The notes under the pieces were generated by a model. That model did not search any database, was not told the origin of the DNA, and saw only the letters and a program-made list of their open reading frames with translations. A stretch of DNA of 64,000 nt, taken from positions 15,613,575 to 15,677,574 of the forward strand of contig OZ038533.1 of the NCBI GenBank assembly GCA_964036665.1. The letters are read 5' to 3'. The position numbers and the translations under genes are program-made. Position 1 is the first letter of the stretch; every line of letters begins with the position of its first letter. Below, in pieces: positions 52,401 to 59,010 of the stretch. Source of the DNA: Gordius sp. MW1. Taxonomy: Eukaryota > Nematomorpha > Gordioida > Gordea > Gordiidae.

Positions 52401-52651
52401 TCGAAAAAAAAGCTATAAATTACTGCACGATATAAGAGAACGTAATGAAAAATGTTAATGATTCGAGTATAAGACTCAAATTAATATGATTTAATGCTGC
52501 AAAATAAAATTTATACGTCATCTTAAGGTTATATATACTTAAAATTAATCAAAAAAAGCTATGTTAAGTTTTTTTTACCTTTTTCTGACGAGGATAGGTG
52601 GTAAAGACACGTAATCCACAAGAAGCATATCACAAGAATGTCTTTGATCAT
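25534..52651 (-). CDS. Eph: Eph receptor tyrosine kinase, complete
   Basis: Eph receptors bind membrane-tethered ephrins on neighbouring cells and signal in axon guidance, tissue boundaries and adhesion. Coding exons in order: 52579-52651, 46744-46829, 36546-37473, 33765-34104, 33257-33417, 32144-32421, 31331-31409, 30993-31221, 30728-30798, 28962-29914, 28644-28853, 27808-28002, 26766-26908, 25534-26203. They total 4416 nt, 1471 residues, with every phase matching. Layout: signal peptide 1-22, ephrin-binding domain 25 to about 235, Cys-rich about 240-415, FN3 about 417-530 and 531-640, membrane span about 682-706, juxtamembrane Y928 in HTYEDPN, kinase about 957-1240 (GRGEFGEV, Lys 1006, HRDLAARN with Asp 1100, DFGLSR with Asp 1118, activation-loop Tyr 1133), SAM about 1263-1326, poly-Asn, C-terminal GFLV. 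All catalytic residues are present. Typical Ephs are about 950-1100 residues; the excess is a loop in the ligand domain and a juxtamembrane insert of about 180 residues. Confidence 0.96.
26766..26908 (-). CDS. Eph: Eph exon 13: end of the kinase domain
   Basis: [20 protein letters not shown] and [15 protein letters not shown], the CW...RPxF end of tyrosine kinases. Acceptor TTATTGCAG, donor AA/GTAAGG. Confidence 0.95.
27613..27773 (+). mobile_element. Family B MITE in Eph intron 12
   Basis: CATGGGGGTAGCCAG...GGCTACGCCAATG with flanks TATATAAG/TAAATAAG (7/8). It ends 34 nt from the exon 12 donor. Confidence 0.8.
27808..28002 (-). CDS. Eph: Eph exon 12: APE and C-lobe
   Basis: [40 protein letters not shown] and [11 protein letters not shown], ending GYRLPPPM. 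Acceptor GCATTACAG, donor ATG/GTCAGT. Confidence 0.96.
28464..28496 (+). repeat. Poly-G tract, 33 nt
   Basis: Uninterrupted G run in Eph intron 11. Confidence 0.95.
28520..28626 (-). mobile_element. Family B MITE fragment in Eph intron 11
   Basis: Carries the family interior AAAATGATCATTTTGCCCC and three AAATCA(T/A)TATTGCCCCC repeats. It stops 17 nt from the exon 11 donor; both true termini are lost. Confidence 0.6.
28644..28853 (-). CDS. Eph: Eph exon 11: catalytic loop
   Basis: [31 protein letters not shown] and [13 protein letters not shown], ending GAYTTK. Seventy codons, phase 0 to 0. Acceptor CCCGTAG, donor AAG/GTAAAT. Confidence 0.96.
28962..29914 (-). CDS. Eph: Eph exon 10: juxtamembrane insert and kinase N-lobe
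   Basis: The first ~180 residues are a Ser/Ala/Gly/His-rich insert unlike known Ephs. Then HTYEDPNHF (the conserved juxtamembrane Tyr), [40 protein letters not shown] and [13 protein letters not shown] follow. Acceptor GATTTACAG, donor CGG/GTAATA. The second conserved juxtamembrane Tyr (YIDPF in vertebrates) is not present in its usual place. Confidence 0.94.
30185..30358. mobile_element. Family A MITE in Eph intron 9
   Basis: TAGTGTTGTAAAAACGGC...CAGCCGTTTTTACA; the last bases of the right end are lost. Confidence 0.8.
30728..30798 (-). CDS. Eph: Eph exon 9: proximal juxtamembrane
   Basis: [20 protein letters not shown], then GPE. Acceptor TTTTATGTAG, donor GAAG/GTAAAA. There is no recognisable Eph motif in it; it is included because phase fits on both sides and the frame is open. 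Confidence 0.75.
30862..30996 (-). mobile_element. Eph: Family B MITE overlapping the end of Eph exon 8
   Basis: On the minus strand it begins ATGGGTGTAACTAGG, a diverged ATGGGCGTAGCCAGG terminus, then CTCTAAATCCTAAAATTCTT and AATTTGCCCCTC as in other copies. The coding exon runs 3-4 nt into it and the GTGTAA donor corresponds to the GCGTAG of the consensus end. Confidence 0.7.
30993..31221 (-). CDS. Eph: Eph exon 8: transmembrane exon
   Basis: Acidic stalk, then the span [20 protein letters not shown] plus VLLFL, then [19 protein letters not shown]. The last part aligns with the YTDKLQHYTSG juxtamembrane of vertebrate EphBs. Acceptor TATTTTAG. The only GT donor giving the right phase is GG/GTGTAA, which lies in the terminus of a family B transposon (30862-30996). 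A GC donor (AAAAG/GCAAAT, 17 codons earlier) would also keep phase. Confidence 0.85.
31331..31409 (-). CDS. Eph: Eph exon 7: end of FN3-2
   Basis: [16 protein letters not shown], aligned with the VRARTxAGYGxYS signature of Eph receptors. Acceptor TTACGCAG, donor GAAG/GTACTA. Confidence 0.93.
31565..31690. repeat. GC-rich GGCCCGAG-type repeat fragment
   Basis: Contains ACGGCCCGAGCCCCGCCCCC, GCCGGGCTCGTGCC and CCCGAGTCGGGCCC, resembling the element at 42506-42888 and other hAT-type GGGCTCGGG repeats. Termini not resolved. Confidence 0.4.
31837..32087. mobile_element. Family A MITE with perfect 8-bp TSD and an internal duplication
   Basis: TAGTGTTGTAAATAGGGC to CAACACTA, flanked by CTACTAAT on both sides (31829-31836 and 32088-32095). 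The segment GGCTTAGTCGAAATTTGAAA plus AACAGACCAGAA occurs twice in tandem inside. It ends about 50 nt from the exon 6 donor. Confidence 0.9.
32144..32421 (-). CDS. Eph: Eph exon 6: FN3-2
   Basis: [19 protein letters not shown] and [10 protein letters not shown] mark the second FN3 domain; an acidic loop ([13 protein letters not shown]) is present. Acceptor AAATAG, donor AAG/GTAATT. Confidence 0.94.
32453..32622 (-). mobile_element. Family B MITE in Eph intron 5
   Basis: TATGGGCGTAGCCAGG...CTGGCTACGTCCATG. Orientation with GGCTGCCCCC first. Confidence 0.78.
32875..33022 (-). repeat. Family C repeat in Eph intron 5
   Basis: Read on the minus strand: TTAATTGCCGTGCAATCTAT, CTCGTTTTTGGTTGTCCGTC and an AACTTATACGGGATTTTAA segment. 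A second copy in opposite orientation lies at 33119. Confidence 0.6.
33119..33215 (+). repeat. Family C repeat near the exon 5 donor
   Basis: TTAATTGCTCTGCAATGAAT, GGCTCGCTTTTGGTTGTCCG, TCCTGTCCAACTTATAAATT. It ends about 40 nt from the donor. Confidence 0.65.
33257..33417 (-). CDS. Eph: Eph exon 5: second half of FN3-1
   Basis: [20 protein letters not shown] then ENALSQMAG and [10 protein letters not shown], the classic FN3 strand pattern with LKPGTxYxFxVYAxN. Acceptor TTCCCAG, donor ACTG/GTAACC. Confidence 0.95.
33548..33752 (-). repeat. Family C repeat near the exon 4 donor
   Basis: Contains CAGGGGCGTAGCTAGG at its left edge, then the minus-strand family C body (AAACCCGTATAAGTTTCC, AAGTTGGATGGACGGGACAG, GAGCCATAAAGTGCATAATG). 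It ends 12 nt from the donor at 33764. Confidence 0.6.
33765..34104 (-). CDS. Eph: Eph exon 4: Cys-rich end and first FN3 half
   Basis: [20 protein letters not shown] and [12 protein letters not shown] match the GCC2/GCC3-like Eph repeats, followed by [13 protein letters not shown] at the start of FN3-1. Acceptor TTTTTAG, donor AA/GTTAGT. Confidence 0.95.
34198..34366 (-). mobile_element. Family B MITE in Eph intron 3
   Basis: CATAGGCGTAGCCGG...GCTGGCTACGCCCATG; flanks CCCTTAAT and ATCGTAAT share only part. Confidence 0.78.
34979..35113 (-). mobile_element. Family B MITE in Eph intron 3
   Basis: Left terminus eroded (GAAAGTAGCCAGG); right end CCTGGCCACGCCCTTG. Confidence 0.65.
35609..35770. 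mobile_element. Family B' MITE in Eph intron 3
   Basis: CATGGGCATAGCCAGG...GCCTACGCTAATG, with the B' interior GGGTTTTGCATTGAAC and two G runs. Confidence 0.7.
36101..36241 (+). mobile_element. Family B MITE in Eph intron 3
   Basis: CATGGGCGCACCCAGG...TTGGCTAAGCCCAT. Weak residual flank similarity (CAGGGTTG/CCAGGTTC). Confidence 0.7.
36378..36523. mobile_element. Family A MITE beside the Eph exon 3 donor
   Basis: AAAAACGGCTGGGTTTTG...CGTTTTTACAACACTA; the first bases are lost. Its right end is 22 nt from the donor at 36545. Confidence 0.8.
36546..37473 (-). CDS. Eph: Eph exon 3: ephrin-binding domain and first Cys-rich part
   Basis: Begins [12 protein letters not shown] and continues [38 protein letters not shown] and [14 protein letters not shown], all ephrin-binding-domain landmarks. 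It then runs into the Cys-rich region ([21 protein letters not shown]). Between CDI and NWLST lies an insert of about 30 residues, Pro- then Asp/Asn-rich, where other Ephs have about 8. Donor CCC/GTAAGT. Confidence 0.95.
37525..37560 (-). repeat. Family C palindrome fragment
   Basis: GTGAGCCCATAAATTGCGTA followed by GCAATTAATA, the terminal hairpin and flank only. Confidence 0.6.
37775..37880. mobile_element. Family A MITE, left half
   Basis: TAGTGTTGTACAAACAGC...TTTTAGTCGATTAAGC, breaking off in the interior. Confidence 0.7.
39190..39360 (-). mobile_element. Family B MITE with perfect 8-bp TSD
   Basis: CATGGGCGTAGCCAG...GCTGGCTACGCCCATG, flanked by AAGCTCGT on both sides (39182-39189 and 39361-39368). 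Best-preserved copy; it defines the family as hAT-like. Confidence 0.92.
39673..39838. mobile_element. Family A MITE
   Basis: TAGTGTTGAAAAAACGGC...AAACAAAACCCATCCG; the right terminus is lost. Confidence 0.75.
40375..40531 (-). mobile_element. Family B MITE
   Basis: TATGGGCGTAGCCAAGG...GCTGGCTACGCCCAA. Flanks TACGCACG/TGTGCACG (6/8). Confidence 0.78.
40562..40586 (+). repeat. Poly-G tract, 25 nt
   Basis: Uninterrupted G run in Eph intron 2; another of about 20 G begins at 41262. Confidence 0.95.
42506..42888. mobile_element. GGGCCCTGCA-type inverted-repeat element (putative hAT MITE)
   Basis: Left end GGGGCCCTGCAAAATGG, then GAGCCCGGCCC and CCCGACTCGAGTCC; right end GGGTCCGTGCAGGGCTC after GACCCGACCCGAAGCCC. 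The AT-rich middle is unremarkable. Target-site duplication not certain. Confidence 0.5.
43280..43438 (-). mobile_element. Family B MITE
   Basis: CATGGCGTAGCCAAGG...GCTGGCTACGTCCATG; flanks CAAATTAA/CAAGTTAA (7/8). Confidence 0.82.
43909..44073 (+). mobile_element. Family B MITE
   Basis: Left end eroded (CATGAGCTTAGTTAAGG), right end CCTGGCTACGCCCATG. Confidence 0.7.
44245..44400 (-). CDS. Candidate alternative terminal exon in Eph intron 2
   Basis: A strong acceptor (TTTCCGTTTCAG) is followed by 51 codons and TAG. The peptide is [20 protein letters not shown], then SYFHVYPQ, ending [11 protein letters not shown], with sensible codon composition in an otherwise AT-rich intron. Its phase 0 matches the donor of Eph exon 2, so use of it would truncate the receptor after the first 53 residues. 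It could also be the last exon of a nested gene, or chance. No family recognised. Confidence 0.3.
   Translation of the reverse strand: MNVTTSVPQHHHSQTPHHDSHMSYFHVYPQLHAIKPVVPQGKKDYYGMTTH
44473..44640 (+). repeat. Family C repeat
   Basis: CTAATTGCTACGCAATTTAT, GGGCTCGTTTTTGGTTGTCC, GTCCAACTTGTAATTTTTC, then GTAAAAGACTTTTATTTTGC as in 11290-11420. Confidence 0.65.
45455..45580. mobile_element. Family A MITE, internal part and right arm
   Basis: TGGTCTGTTTTTCTTAGTCG, ACCTCTAGGCGTAGGAG, ending CCGGCCGTTTTGACAAAGC; left arm absent. Confidence 0.6.
46391..46537 (+). mobile_element. Family B MITE
   Basis: CATACGCGAAGCCAGG...CTTGGCTAAGCCTAT, 200 nt from Eph exon 2. Confidence 0.65.
46744..46829 (-). 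CDS. Eph: Eph exon 2: start of the ephrin-binding domain
   Basis: Encodes [19 protein letters not shown], then [10 protein letters not shown], aligning with the family pattern EVxLLDT...ELGW...GWEE. Acceptor TTTTGCTATAG, donor GGG/GTAATT in phase 0. An in-frame ATG upstream in the intron (46875) would give [20 protein letters not shown], a less likely alternative start. Confidence 0.88.
46994..47171. mobile_element. Family A MITE
   Basis: TAGTGTTGCAAAAACGGC...AAAAGTCGACCAACC; right terminus missing. Confidence 0.75.
47650..47882 (-). repeat. Family C repeat, longest copy
   Basis: Minus-strand order: TTAATTGCTACTCAGTATGG, GCTCGCTTTTGGTTGTCCGT, CCTGTCCAACTTGTAATTTT and a GCTTTCGCAAATAGAC segment. 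A second GGGCTCG lies at its far end. Confidence 0.6.
48983..49115 (-). mobile_element. Family B MITE, right end lost
   Basis: AAGCGTAGCCAGGGAG, then the CTCAAATTTCGAAAAATTAT interior and a 14-C run. Confidence 0.6.
49578..49845. repeat. Pair of ~43-bp direct repeats enclosing a MITE
   Basis: CTCTCTAATACAAATTTTTA...GACACAATCCAA occurs at 49578-49620 and again at 49801-49845, on either side of the family B copy at 49619-49790. Confidence 0.8.
49619..49790 (+). mobile_element. Family B MITE
   Basis: CTTGGGCGTAGCCAGC...GGACACGTCCATG. Orientation with GGAACTAGAGG first. Confidence 0.75.
50283..50420. mobile_element. Family A MITE
   Basis: TGTGTTGTAAAAACGG...CCAGCCGTTTTTACA; a short copy with a reduced interior. 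Confidence 0.72.
50951..51062 (+). mobile_element. Family B MITE, deleted copy
   Basis: CACGGGCTTAGTCAGGATTG...CCCTGACTGCACCACAG with a shortened middle. Confidence 0.6.
51654..51816 (-). mobile_element. Family B MITE with perfect 8-bp TSD
   Basis: AATGGGCGTAGCCAAGG...GCGACGCCCATG, flanked by GGCGTGGA on both sides (51646-51653 and 51817-51824). Confidence 0.88.
52579..52651 (-). CDS. Eph: Eph exon 1: signal peptide
   Basis: Encodes [15 protein letters not shown], then LYHLSSSEK: a basic n-region, a hydrophobic core and a Ser-rich cleavage region. It ends in phase 1 at donor AAAAG/GTAAAA, fitting exon 2 (G+TG gives Val). The match of signal peptide, phase and the following LLDT motif supports this distant 5' exon. 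Confidence 0.82.
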
Positions 52652-53330
52652 GGCGAATTTTTCAAGATTTTGAGATAATTTTTTGAAAGAATAATGATGC
52701 TACACTTCAATCCTAAAACCATGTGTGTGGCGCGGAGCACAGATTATTATCAGGGCAGGAGTGATAGGTTAATGAGAGCGAATTATTTACGGCTCGTTTT
52801 TTTGGTAGGTTGCGATTGTATAAGGGAAAAAAGGGATAATTAAACGTTTCAAATTTGCTGGTCGTGGGCAGCGAGTAATAAAAAAAGCTAAGGTTATTAT
52901 ATGTTTGAACCGTAATTATTATGATGTATAAAATGTGGTTTTCTCCTAGGTTATGAGAATCCAATTATTTGAGAAGAGATGTGAGATAGTTAAAACCTTC
53001 ATGGGGTATTCAAATTATTCCAACTAAAATAACTACCATATTCGATGTTTAATTTGAAGGAAAAAAACGTTTAACTATAAAATGAATAATTATGAAACAC
53101 AGACGTAATAAGGGAATTACTGGATATTTGAATTCAATATATGTTGTTGAATTTTGGAATAATAATCCCGATGATAAATAATACGATAATTCTCATATAT
53201 TTTTTTGAGCGACCAATATATTTATAGATGTGGTTAGTTGAGTTTGGTGGTAGAGATTGGGTACGAACGAAGTGGGAGAAAAGCAGACGATTTGCGGACA
53301 TAAAATATCCCTTTTCCAATTCGAATAATT
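52652..53330 (-). promoter_or_regulatory. Eph: Probable Eph 5'-UTR and promoter region
   Basis: Upstream of the signal-peptide exon. A TATAAATA motif on the minus strand lies at 53219-53226, about 570 nt before the ATG, and a moderately GC-rich segment lies at 52713-52780. The start site is unknown; the motif may be chance in AT-rich DNA. Confidence 0.25.
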
Positions 53331-55715
53331 TATTGCGAAGAGAGGGGGGGGGGAATAATAAACCTAATATCTACAAACACAAAACATCATAATACAACAA
53401 CTATCCACTATTATATTACTATAACGTGTATCATCCATCGCATTGACTAACAACAAATAAAAGGTATGAGGGGGAGGGATAAATAAACCGTGTCGCAAAT
53501 TGTGATGTGGTAAAATATTAAATATATAAGCTTGCCTGATATATCTCTCTTTATGTATGGATGAATTATGTTGTTACATACATGTGTTTTCCTTTCGTGG
53601 GGGTATTAATATAATAAGTGCTCAAATCAAAAGTACCTAATAGTATGTGTCCATTACTAATATTTTTCAAAGGGATTAGTAGGAGGAGAGAGCATATGTT
53701 GATAATAGGCTATAAATTGTAATGTGGAATCAAAAGTTTTTTTCCCAACTAAATAAACAAGGTTTTTTTTTAATTTATCGTTTTACTCGCTTAATAATTT
53801 ATTATTAAATACCACTTATTCCACATACAACATAAAATAATTTATGTTTTCAATTGTATATATATACAAGTTTTCCTTCCATTAGAGTTATAACTTATAA
53901 GCCGTTGCGACATAAATACGCAAAATGAAGTGATTTATTTATAAATATTCATGTAAAATTATGCAGAACCTCAGTAAGTGCATGGGCAAAGAGGGGCAAC
54001 TGCCCCCCCCCCCTCCCCTGCTACATTCGAATATTATTTTAAAAAAAATTTAAATTAAGGATAATAATTTAATAAAATCAGTATTTTGCCCCCCCCCCCT
54101 CTTTCTAATATGCCTAATACTGGGTGGTCAAAGGTTCACTCACCAAGACTTATTTAACAGATAAGCGAGGTTGTGTAACTAATTGTCCCTCTTCAAATGC
54201 CTTATTAATTAATATTAAAATCCAATTAATATTCTACTAAACCGTTTATTATCATCCTGTACCTTCAAAACAGGCTTTCATTTTGAGTTCGAAATACCTA
54301 ATTAATACAAATTACGTGGCACCGTTTAAAATTAATCGTTTTTGTAGCATTTCTATAAAAATTAAATTAAAATATAATGGATTTAATTGTTTTTTTTAAA
54401 TATATTTGCTAAATTCCTCGTATAATTCTTAGCTCTATTTGAATCTTCAAAATGTAAAAAATTTAGATCGTTTTAGGATAGGTATTGGATTAGAAAGGGG
54501 TAAAATAACTTGAAATGAATCGTACACTTTAAAGTCCGTTAGCCTTTTAGCGAGCACAAGAACTTAAGTGCATATTCCACTCCATTAAAAGGTCCCGATC
54601 GCGAGGGTCATTGTTTAAGGAAAGTCATAAAGCCAAAAAACAAACAAAGGCACCCATTTCAAAATTCGATCCCATAAGACCCTCAAGAGATTTATTATGG
54701 TTTCAGAATAAGCATGCAGAGGGGAATCTCCCCCCCCCCCCCCCATAAAAAAAAAATAATTATAAAATTGTAAAAAACAACATTTTTATCAAACTTCTTA
54801 TTCCCAAACCCATAATTTAAATCCTGGCTGAACTTAAAGCTTTGTGATAAATTTGTTTGCATTTGCATATTAAAACCATAAATAAACATTTCTAAAATGT
54901 GCAGTCACAATCAAAATTGTAAAATTTATTACCAGACACAAAAAAAAAATTTCTTTGAAGGGCACAAAAACAATGGTTTTTGTAAAAAAAAAATATAAAA
55001 TGATGAAAAGATCTCTTTTTCAAATAAATATCAATAATGCAAACTTTACGAATTTCAAAGCAAAAACAAGATCTTATAAACTTTTCAATATAAATTGTAA
55101 GAAAGAGGGGAAGATGATGTATTAATAATATGGTTATATGGGGACATAATTTAGCCATAATTCAATTGCCTAAGCAGTGGAATCACGTATTATTATAACA
55201 TTATAATGATGTCTATCTATCCTATCCCCCACCACAATTTGCGTGCAAAATAAATGCAGAGTTCAAATGTAAATTTAGTTTTTCTTTCATTTTTTTGTTT
55301 GAGATAAATATTATGTCCGCCAGTCCAATGTATAATGAACGACAAAATTGTCTCCTTGATAAAAAAAGGAGCGCCAAGATTCAATTTTCATCCCTTGTTG
55401 TACAAAAAAAAAGAAATGAAAAAACATTAAACTAAAGCTCATCGATCATAATCATAATAAATGTTGAGGGGGTAAGGTAATAATCGAAATAGTTTAATCA
55501 TAATTGGATGTGCAAAGAGACCACAAAAATTTCCATAGTCAATACAAGCTTAGTCAAGCCATTGTCACTCGTTAAATTTAAATAGTAATGAATTTTTGAA
55601 AAAGTTTGATTAAAATCTGGTAAATATATTTAAAATAGATCCACTTTGCCATAATTTTGGTTAACCCAAAAACTAAATCCCAGCTACTTCCTACACTATA
55701 GCCTTCTGAATTTAA

Positions 55716-55736
55716 GGGGGGGGGGGGGGGGGGGGG
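55716..55736 (+). repeat. Poly-G tract, ~21 nt
   Basis: Uninterrupted G run in AT-rich DNA. Confidence 0.85.
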
Positions 55737-55857
55737 TCATAGTAATTTTTTTAATTTTCCGGAAATGATTCATATAGTTAGTTAGGAAGTCGACCATAGC
55801 CATAGAAGCATTTCTTACATTACCCGTCTTTCAAATTACTGCAAAATTTAACTCAGA

Positions 55858-55962
55858 CATGGGCGTAGCCAGCATTGGAATTCGAGGGGGGCAGTAATAA
55901 TTTAGGAAGGAGCCATAATTTTAATAAACTTCAAGAAAAAATTGGAATTAAAGGGCGACAGC
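55858..55962 (+). mobile_element. Family B MITE, right end deleted
   Basis: CATGGGCGTAGCCAGCATTG, then GGAATTCGAGGGGGGC; it breaks off after GGGCGACAGCC. Confidence 0.65.
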
Positions 55963-56032
55963 CAACCCTAACTCAGATTTGCATTTTCATACTCTTACCT
56001 AGATAAATTGATAAGTTTATTTAAGTGATATT

Positions 56033-56266
56033 CATGGGCGTAGCCAGGGGGGCGGCCGCCCCCTCCCCTAAATTACAAAAAAAATTGAATGCAAAAATCC
56101 TAAAAATTAAAAAAAATTATGTTTTGCCCCCCCCCCCCCTAATACAAAACCTTTTTAACTTGTACACTTATTTTGAATGTGGTCATGGGGCAATACAAAT
56201 ATTTTTTCTACTTGGATTTAGGGGGTGGCAGTAGCCCCTTTCTTCCTCCTCTTGGCTGCGCCCATG
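56033..56266. mobile_element. Hybrid B'/B MITE, 234 bp
   Basis: CATGGGCGTAGCCAGG...CTTGGCTGCGCCCATG. The left half has the B' interior (AAATCCTAAAAATTAAAAAA), the right half the B interior. It is longer than other copies, suggesting recombination or nested insertion. Confidence 0.65.
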
Positions 56267-56559
56267 GGCCATTAAGTATAGAAGGCCCAATGAGATTTGC
56301 ATATGTTAAATGGAAAAAAAACACTATTGCTAAAAATCTATAATGGGCATCTTGATAAATGAATAGAAGAATCGAGGAGGAAATTGGTTCTTAGGTTAAA
56401 GTTTAGCAGACTCAATGTCTGCTTCCTTTATATAATATAACAAATATGCTAATACATATTATTCTCTCTAATAGAATATTAATATGGTAAACCTATTAAC
56501 CTATCTTTTTTCTTTCTTTCATTCCATATTACATTTCCGGGATTTTACAATAATATTTG

Positions 56560-56729
56560 CATGGGCGTAGCCAGGGGGTAGCAAAAGGCGGCTACCCCCT
56601 CTAAATCCAAAAAATCTTAAAAATATTATCAAAATAAATTTAAAAAAGGTAGTTTTGCCCCCCCCCCAAACATTATTGCCCCTCCCCCCCCCCCCCCCCC
56701 CCCTAATTCCAATCTTGGCTACGCCCATG
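56560..56729 (-). mobile_element. Family B MITE
   Basis: CATGGGCGTAGCCAGG...CTTGGCTACGCCCATG; intact termini, C run of about 18 inside. Confidence 0.8.
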
Positions 56730-57358
56730 AATACATTGCACTTAACATGGTCCAGGCTAAAATAAAAAATAAATTCATTTTTTTTGCCTCAATGCTCCCT
56801 CAAAAAATGGCTAATAATTTTAATAAACGACAATACTAAAAAAGTGTATTTAATTTTTTTAGATTTTAAGAAATTTCCTGTCGCGTTAAATTTATGCATG
56901 ATTGCCGCTACGTTGTCACCATATTTATAATGATATGTAAATGAAATTATTTCTTACTAATTTTTTTTGTCTCTTGGTATATATTAAAAAGATAACTAAC
57001 CACATCTCGTCATTCCTTTGCAAAATATTGAAACCAATTTAGGGTGTGGGGTGACATAACGACATTTCATATTTAATTTTACCAGCTCTGTGTTAGATAG
57101 GATGATGCTTAGCGTCCTTATATTATTGGTAGATCTTATCGATGCCCAACCAATAATTTATTTATGAATAAATTAATAACGATCACTATTATGCAACGGC
57201 ATAAAACCTAATATGAAAGTTCAAGTTCGTGCTTCTCTAACAAAGTCTCGCCAAAATAGTGCATTATTCATAGAATTAATTTAAATTTTGTCATTATGCA
57301 TTACTATGTAAATCAACTCCTTGAACGAAGAAGGGAGGGGCACCCCCCCCCCCCCCAA

Positions 57359-57515
57359 TTGGCCTAGCTAGGATTTGAACTAGAGGGGGGCCATAAGGCT
57401 TCCGAAAGGGGCAAAATAGTCATGTTTTGAAATTTAAGCCATAAATATATTAAATTTTTAAAAACATCTGAAAGGGGGCAGCCGCCCCTCCCTGACACCC
57501 CCTGGTTACGCTCAT
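57359..57515 (+). mobile_element. Family B MITE
   Basis: TTGGCCTAGCTAGG...CCTGGTTACGCTCATG. Confidence 0.68.
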
Positions 57516-58297
57516 GTTCCCCCCCCCCCCTCAAAAAACTTCTATATGTAAGCAAATCAAAATTAAACAGAAAAACTTTATTTTTCATTTCACTTATATG
57601 GCTAAGTCCATTTAATTTTATTCAACCATTTATACATGCTTTCAAATATAATAAATCCTCTAAATGTCATGGTGGTTTTATTGATCATCATCAATCTCTG
57701 ATAAATGTTTCGTAAACTAGTAACATAACATAATATAATAAAATCAAAATTAATTCATTGTGAAGAGCCACAAAGGCCCGCCGTGGCCATATTTTTATCC
57801 GTTTTTAAAAAAAGTTCATCAAAATGGCACAGCATTCTTTCATGTTCAATATTCTTAATTAAATTATCGTTACTCCCTTTTTTCCCTTGCTGTCGACGGT
57901 CATCACTTTATTGAATAAAAGCTGGACTGGGGGCATTTGTTGGAACGTTTAATTTTATTGAAATCATATGTAATTACTTATTAATAAAAGTGATATATCA
58001 AATAAGTAGACCCAACCCCCTCCCCCCCAGTCCAGCCCTTGCCTATTATAATTTGGGGGGGGGGGGGGTCTGAGGGAATGACCGTCTCGCCCTTTATTAT
58101 CGATTTTAATTTTACTTTATACTACAAGTACAAGCTTATATGTGGTGACCTCTCATTAATTTAACATAACTTTAAACTGATTTTTTCGAACAAAGATTTA
58201 CCGAGGGATATAATTAACTAATTGATTATGTTTTAAGTATCAATTTAAAGAAAAGTTTCATCGTTTAAAAAACTCTATCTTCTTTATGACGTAATTC

Positions 58298-58448
58298 ATG
58301 GGAGTAGCCAAGGGGGGGGGGGCGGCTGCCCCCCTATAAATACAAAAATTTGTTGAAAATGAAATTCATTAAAATTTAGGCTAAAATTCGAAAAATGATC
58401 TTTTTGCCCCTCCCTAAATCATTATTGCCCCCCCCTCTAATTCCAATT
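58298..58448 (-). mobile_element. Family B MITE, right terminus replaced
   Basis: CATGGGAGTAGCCAAGG; the interior is intact to CTCTAATTCCAATTAT, after which the usual GGCTACGCCCATG is missing. Confidence 0.65.
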
Positions 58449-58849
58449 ATTGGGAATTGGAATCATTTGTTTGATATCATTCATAAATTTGATGATTGAT
58501 AACGCTATGATAAGCTTCCAATTGCAATTGGCCTTTTAATCGATATCCAAAACCTCATGGCAAACGAAAAAGGGGTTTTAATTAATTACTAATATTAATT
58601 AGTCTCTCGATTTTATCTCTAAATTCTATCTTTTTTTTTGGGGGGGGGAGTGCCCCCCTCCTATGCCCCAAGTCTCGTTTCTTCTCTAAATGAAATGATA
58701 AATGATATGTAGTTATTTATGCGTACAATGGAGACCACTGTTTTTTAGTTAGGGTTCATTAATTTGCTAATTAATTTTTTGGGTTGGCTTTGAATAATAT
58801 ATTAGGTCTAGTCCAAAAACTTCCCTATCTAAATCTATGCATTTTAATA

Positions 58850-59010
58850 AGGAGTAGCTAGGATTTGGGGGGGGGGGGGAGGCAAAAATTAATTTAGAGC
58901 GGGGCAAGTTCATTTTTATAGAAAGTTAACCCTAATTTCTTTACATATTAATAATTGTTTTTAATAAAAAGGGGGGAGGGGGCAGGTGCCCCTACAATCC
59001 TCCCTGTGAA
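58850..59010 (+). mobile_element. Family B MITE, diverged
   Basis: GGAGTAGCTAGGATTTGGGG, AGGCAAAAATTAATTTAGAG, GGCAGGTGCCCC; both ends degraded. Confidence 0.5.

Larger units (their letters stand above)
46830..52578. other. Eph: Eph intron 1 (5.7 kb)
   Basis: Repeat-rich, with no exon-like block of convincing composition. Confidence 0.6.

Noticed and set aside
52713-52964. Minus-strand open frame just upstream of Eph exon 1
   Set aside because: No recognisable product and no matching splice; more likely 5' UTR or promoter DNA.
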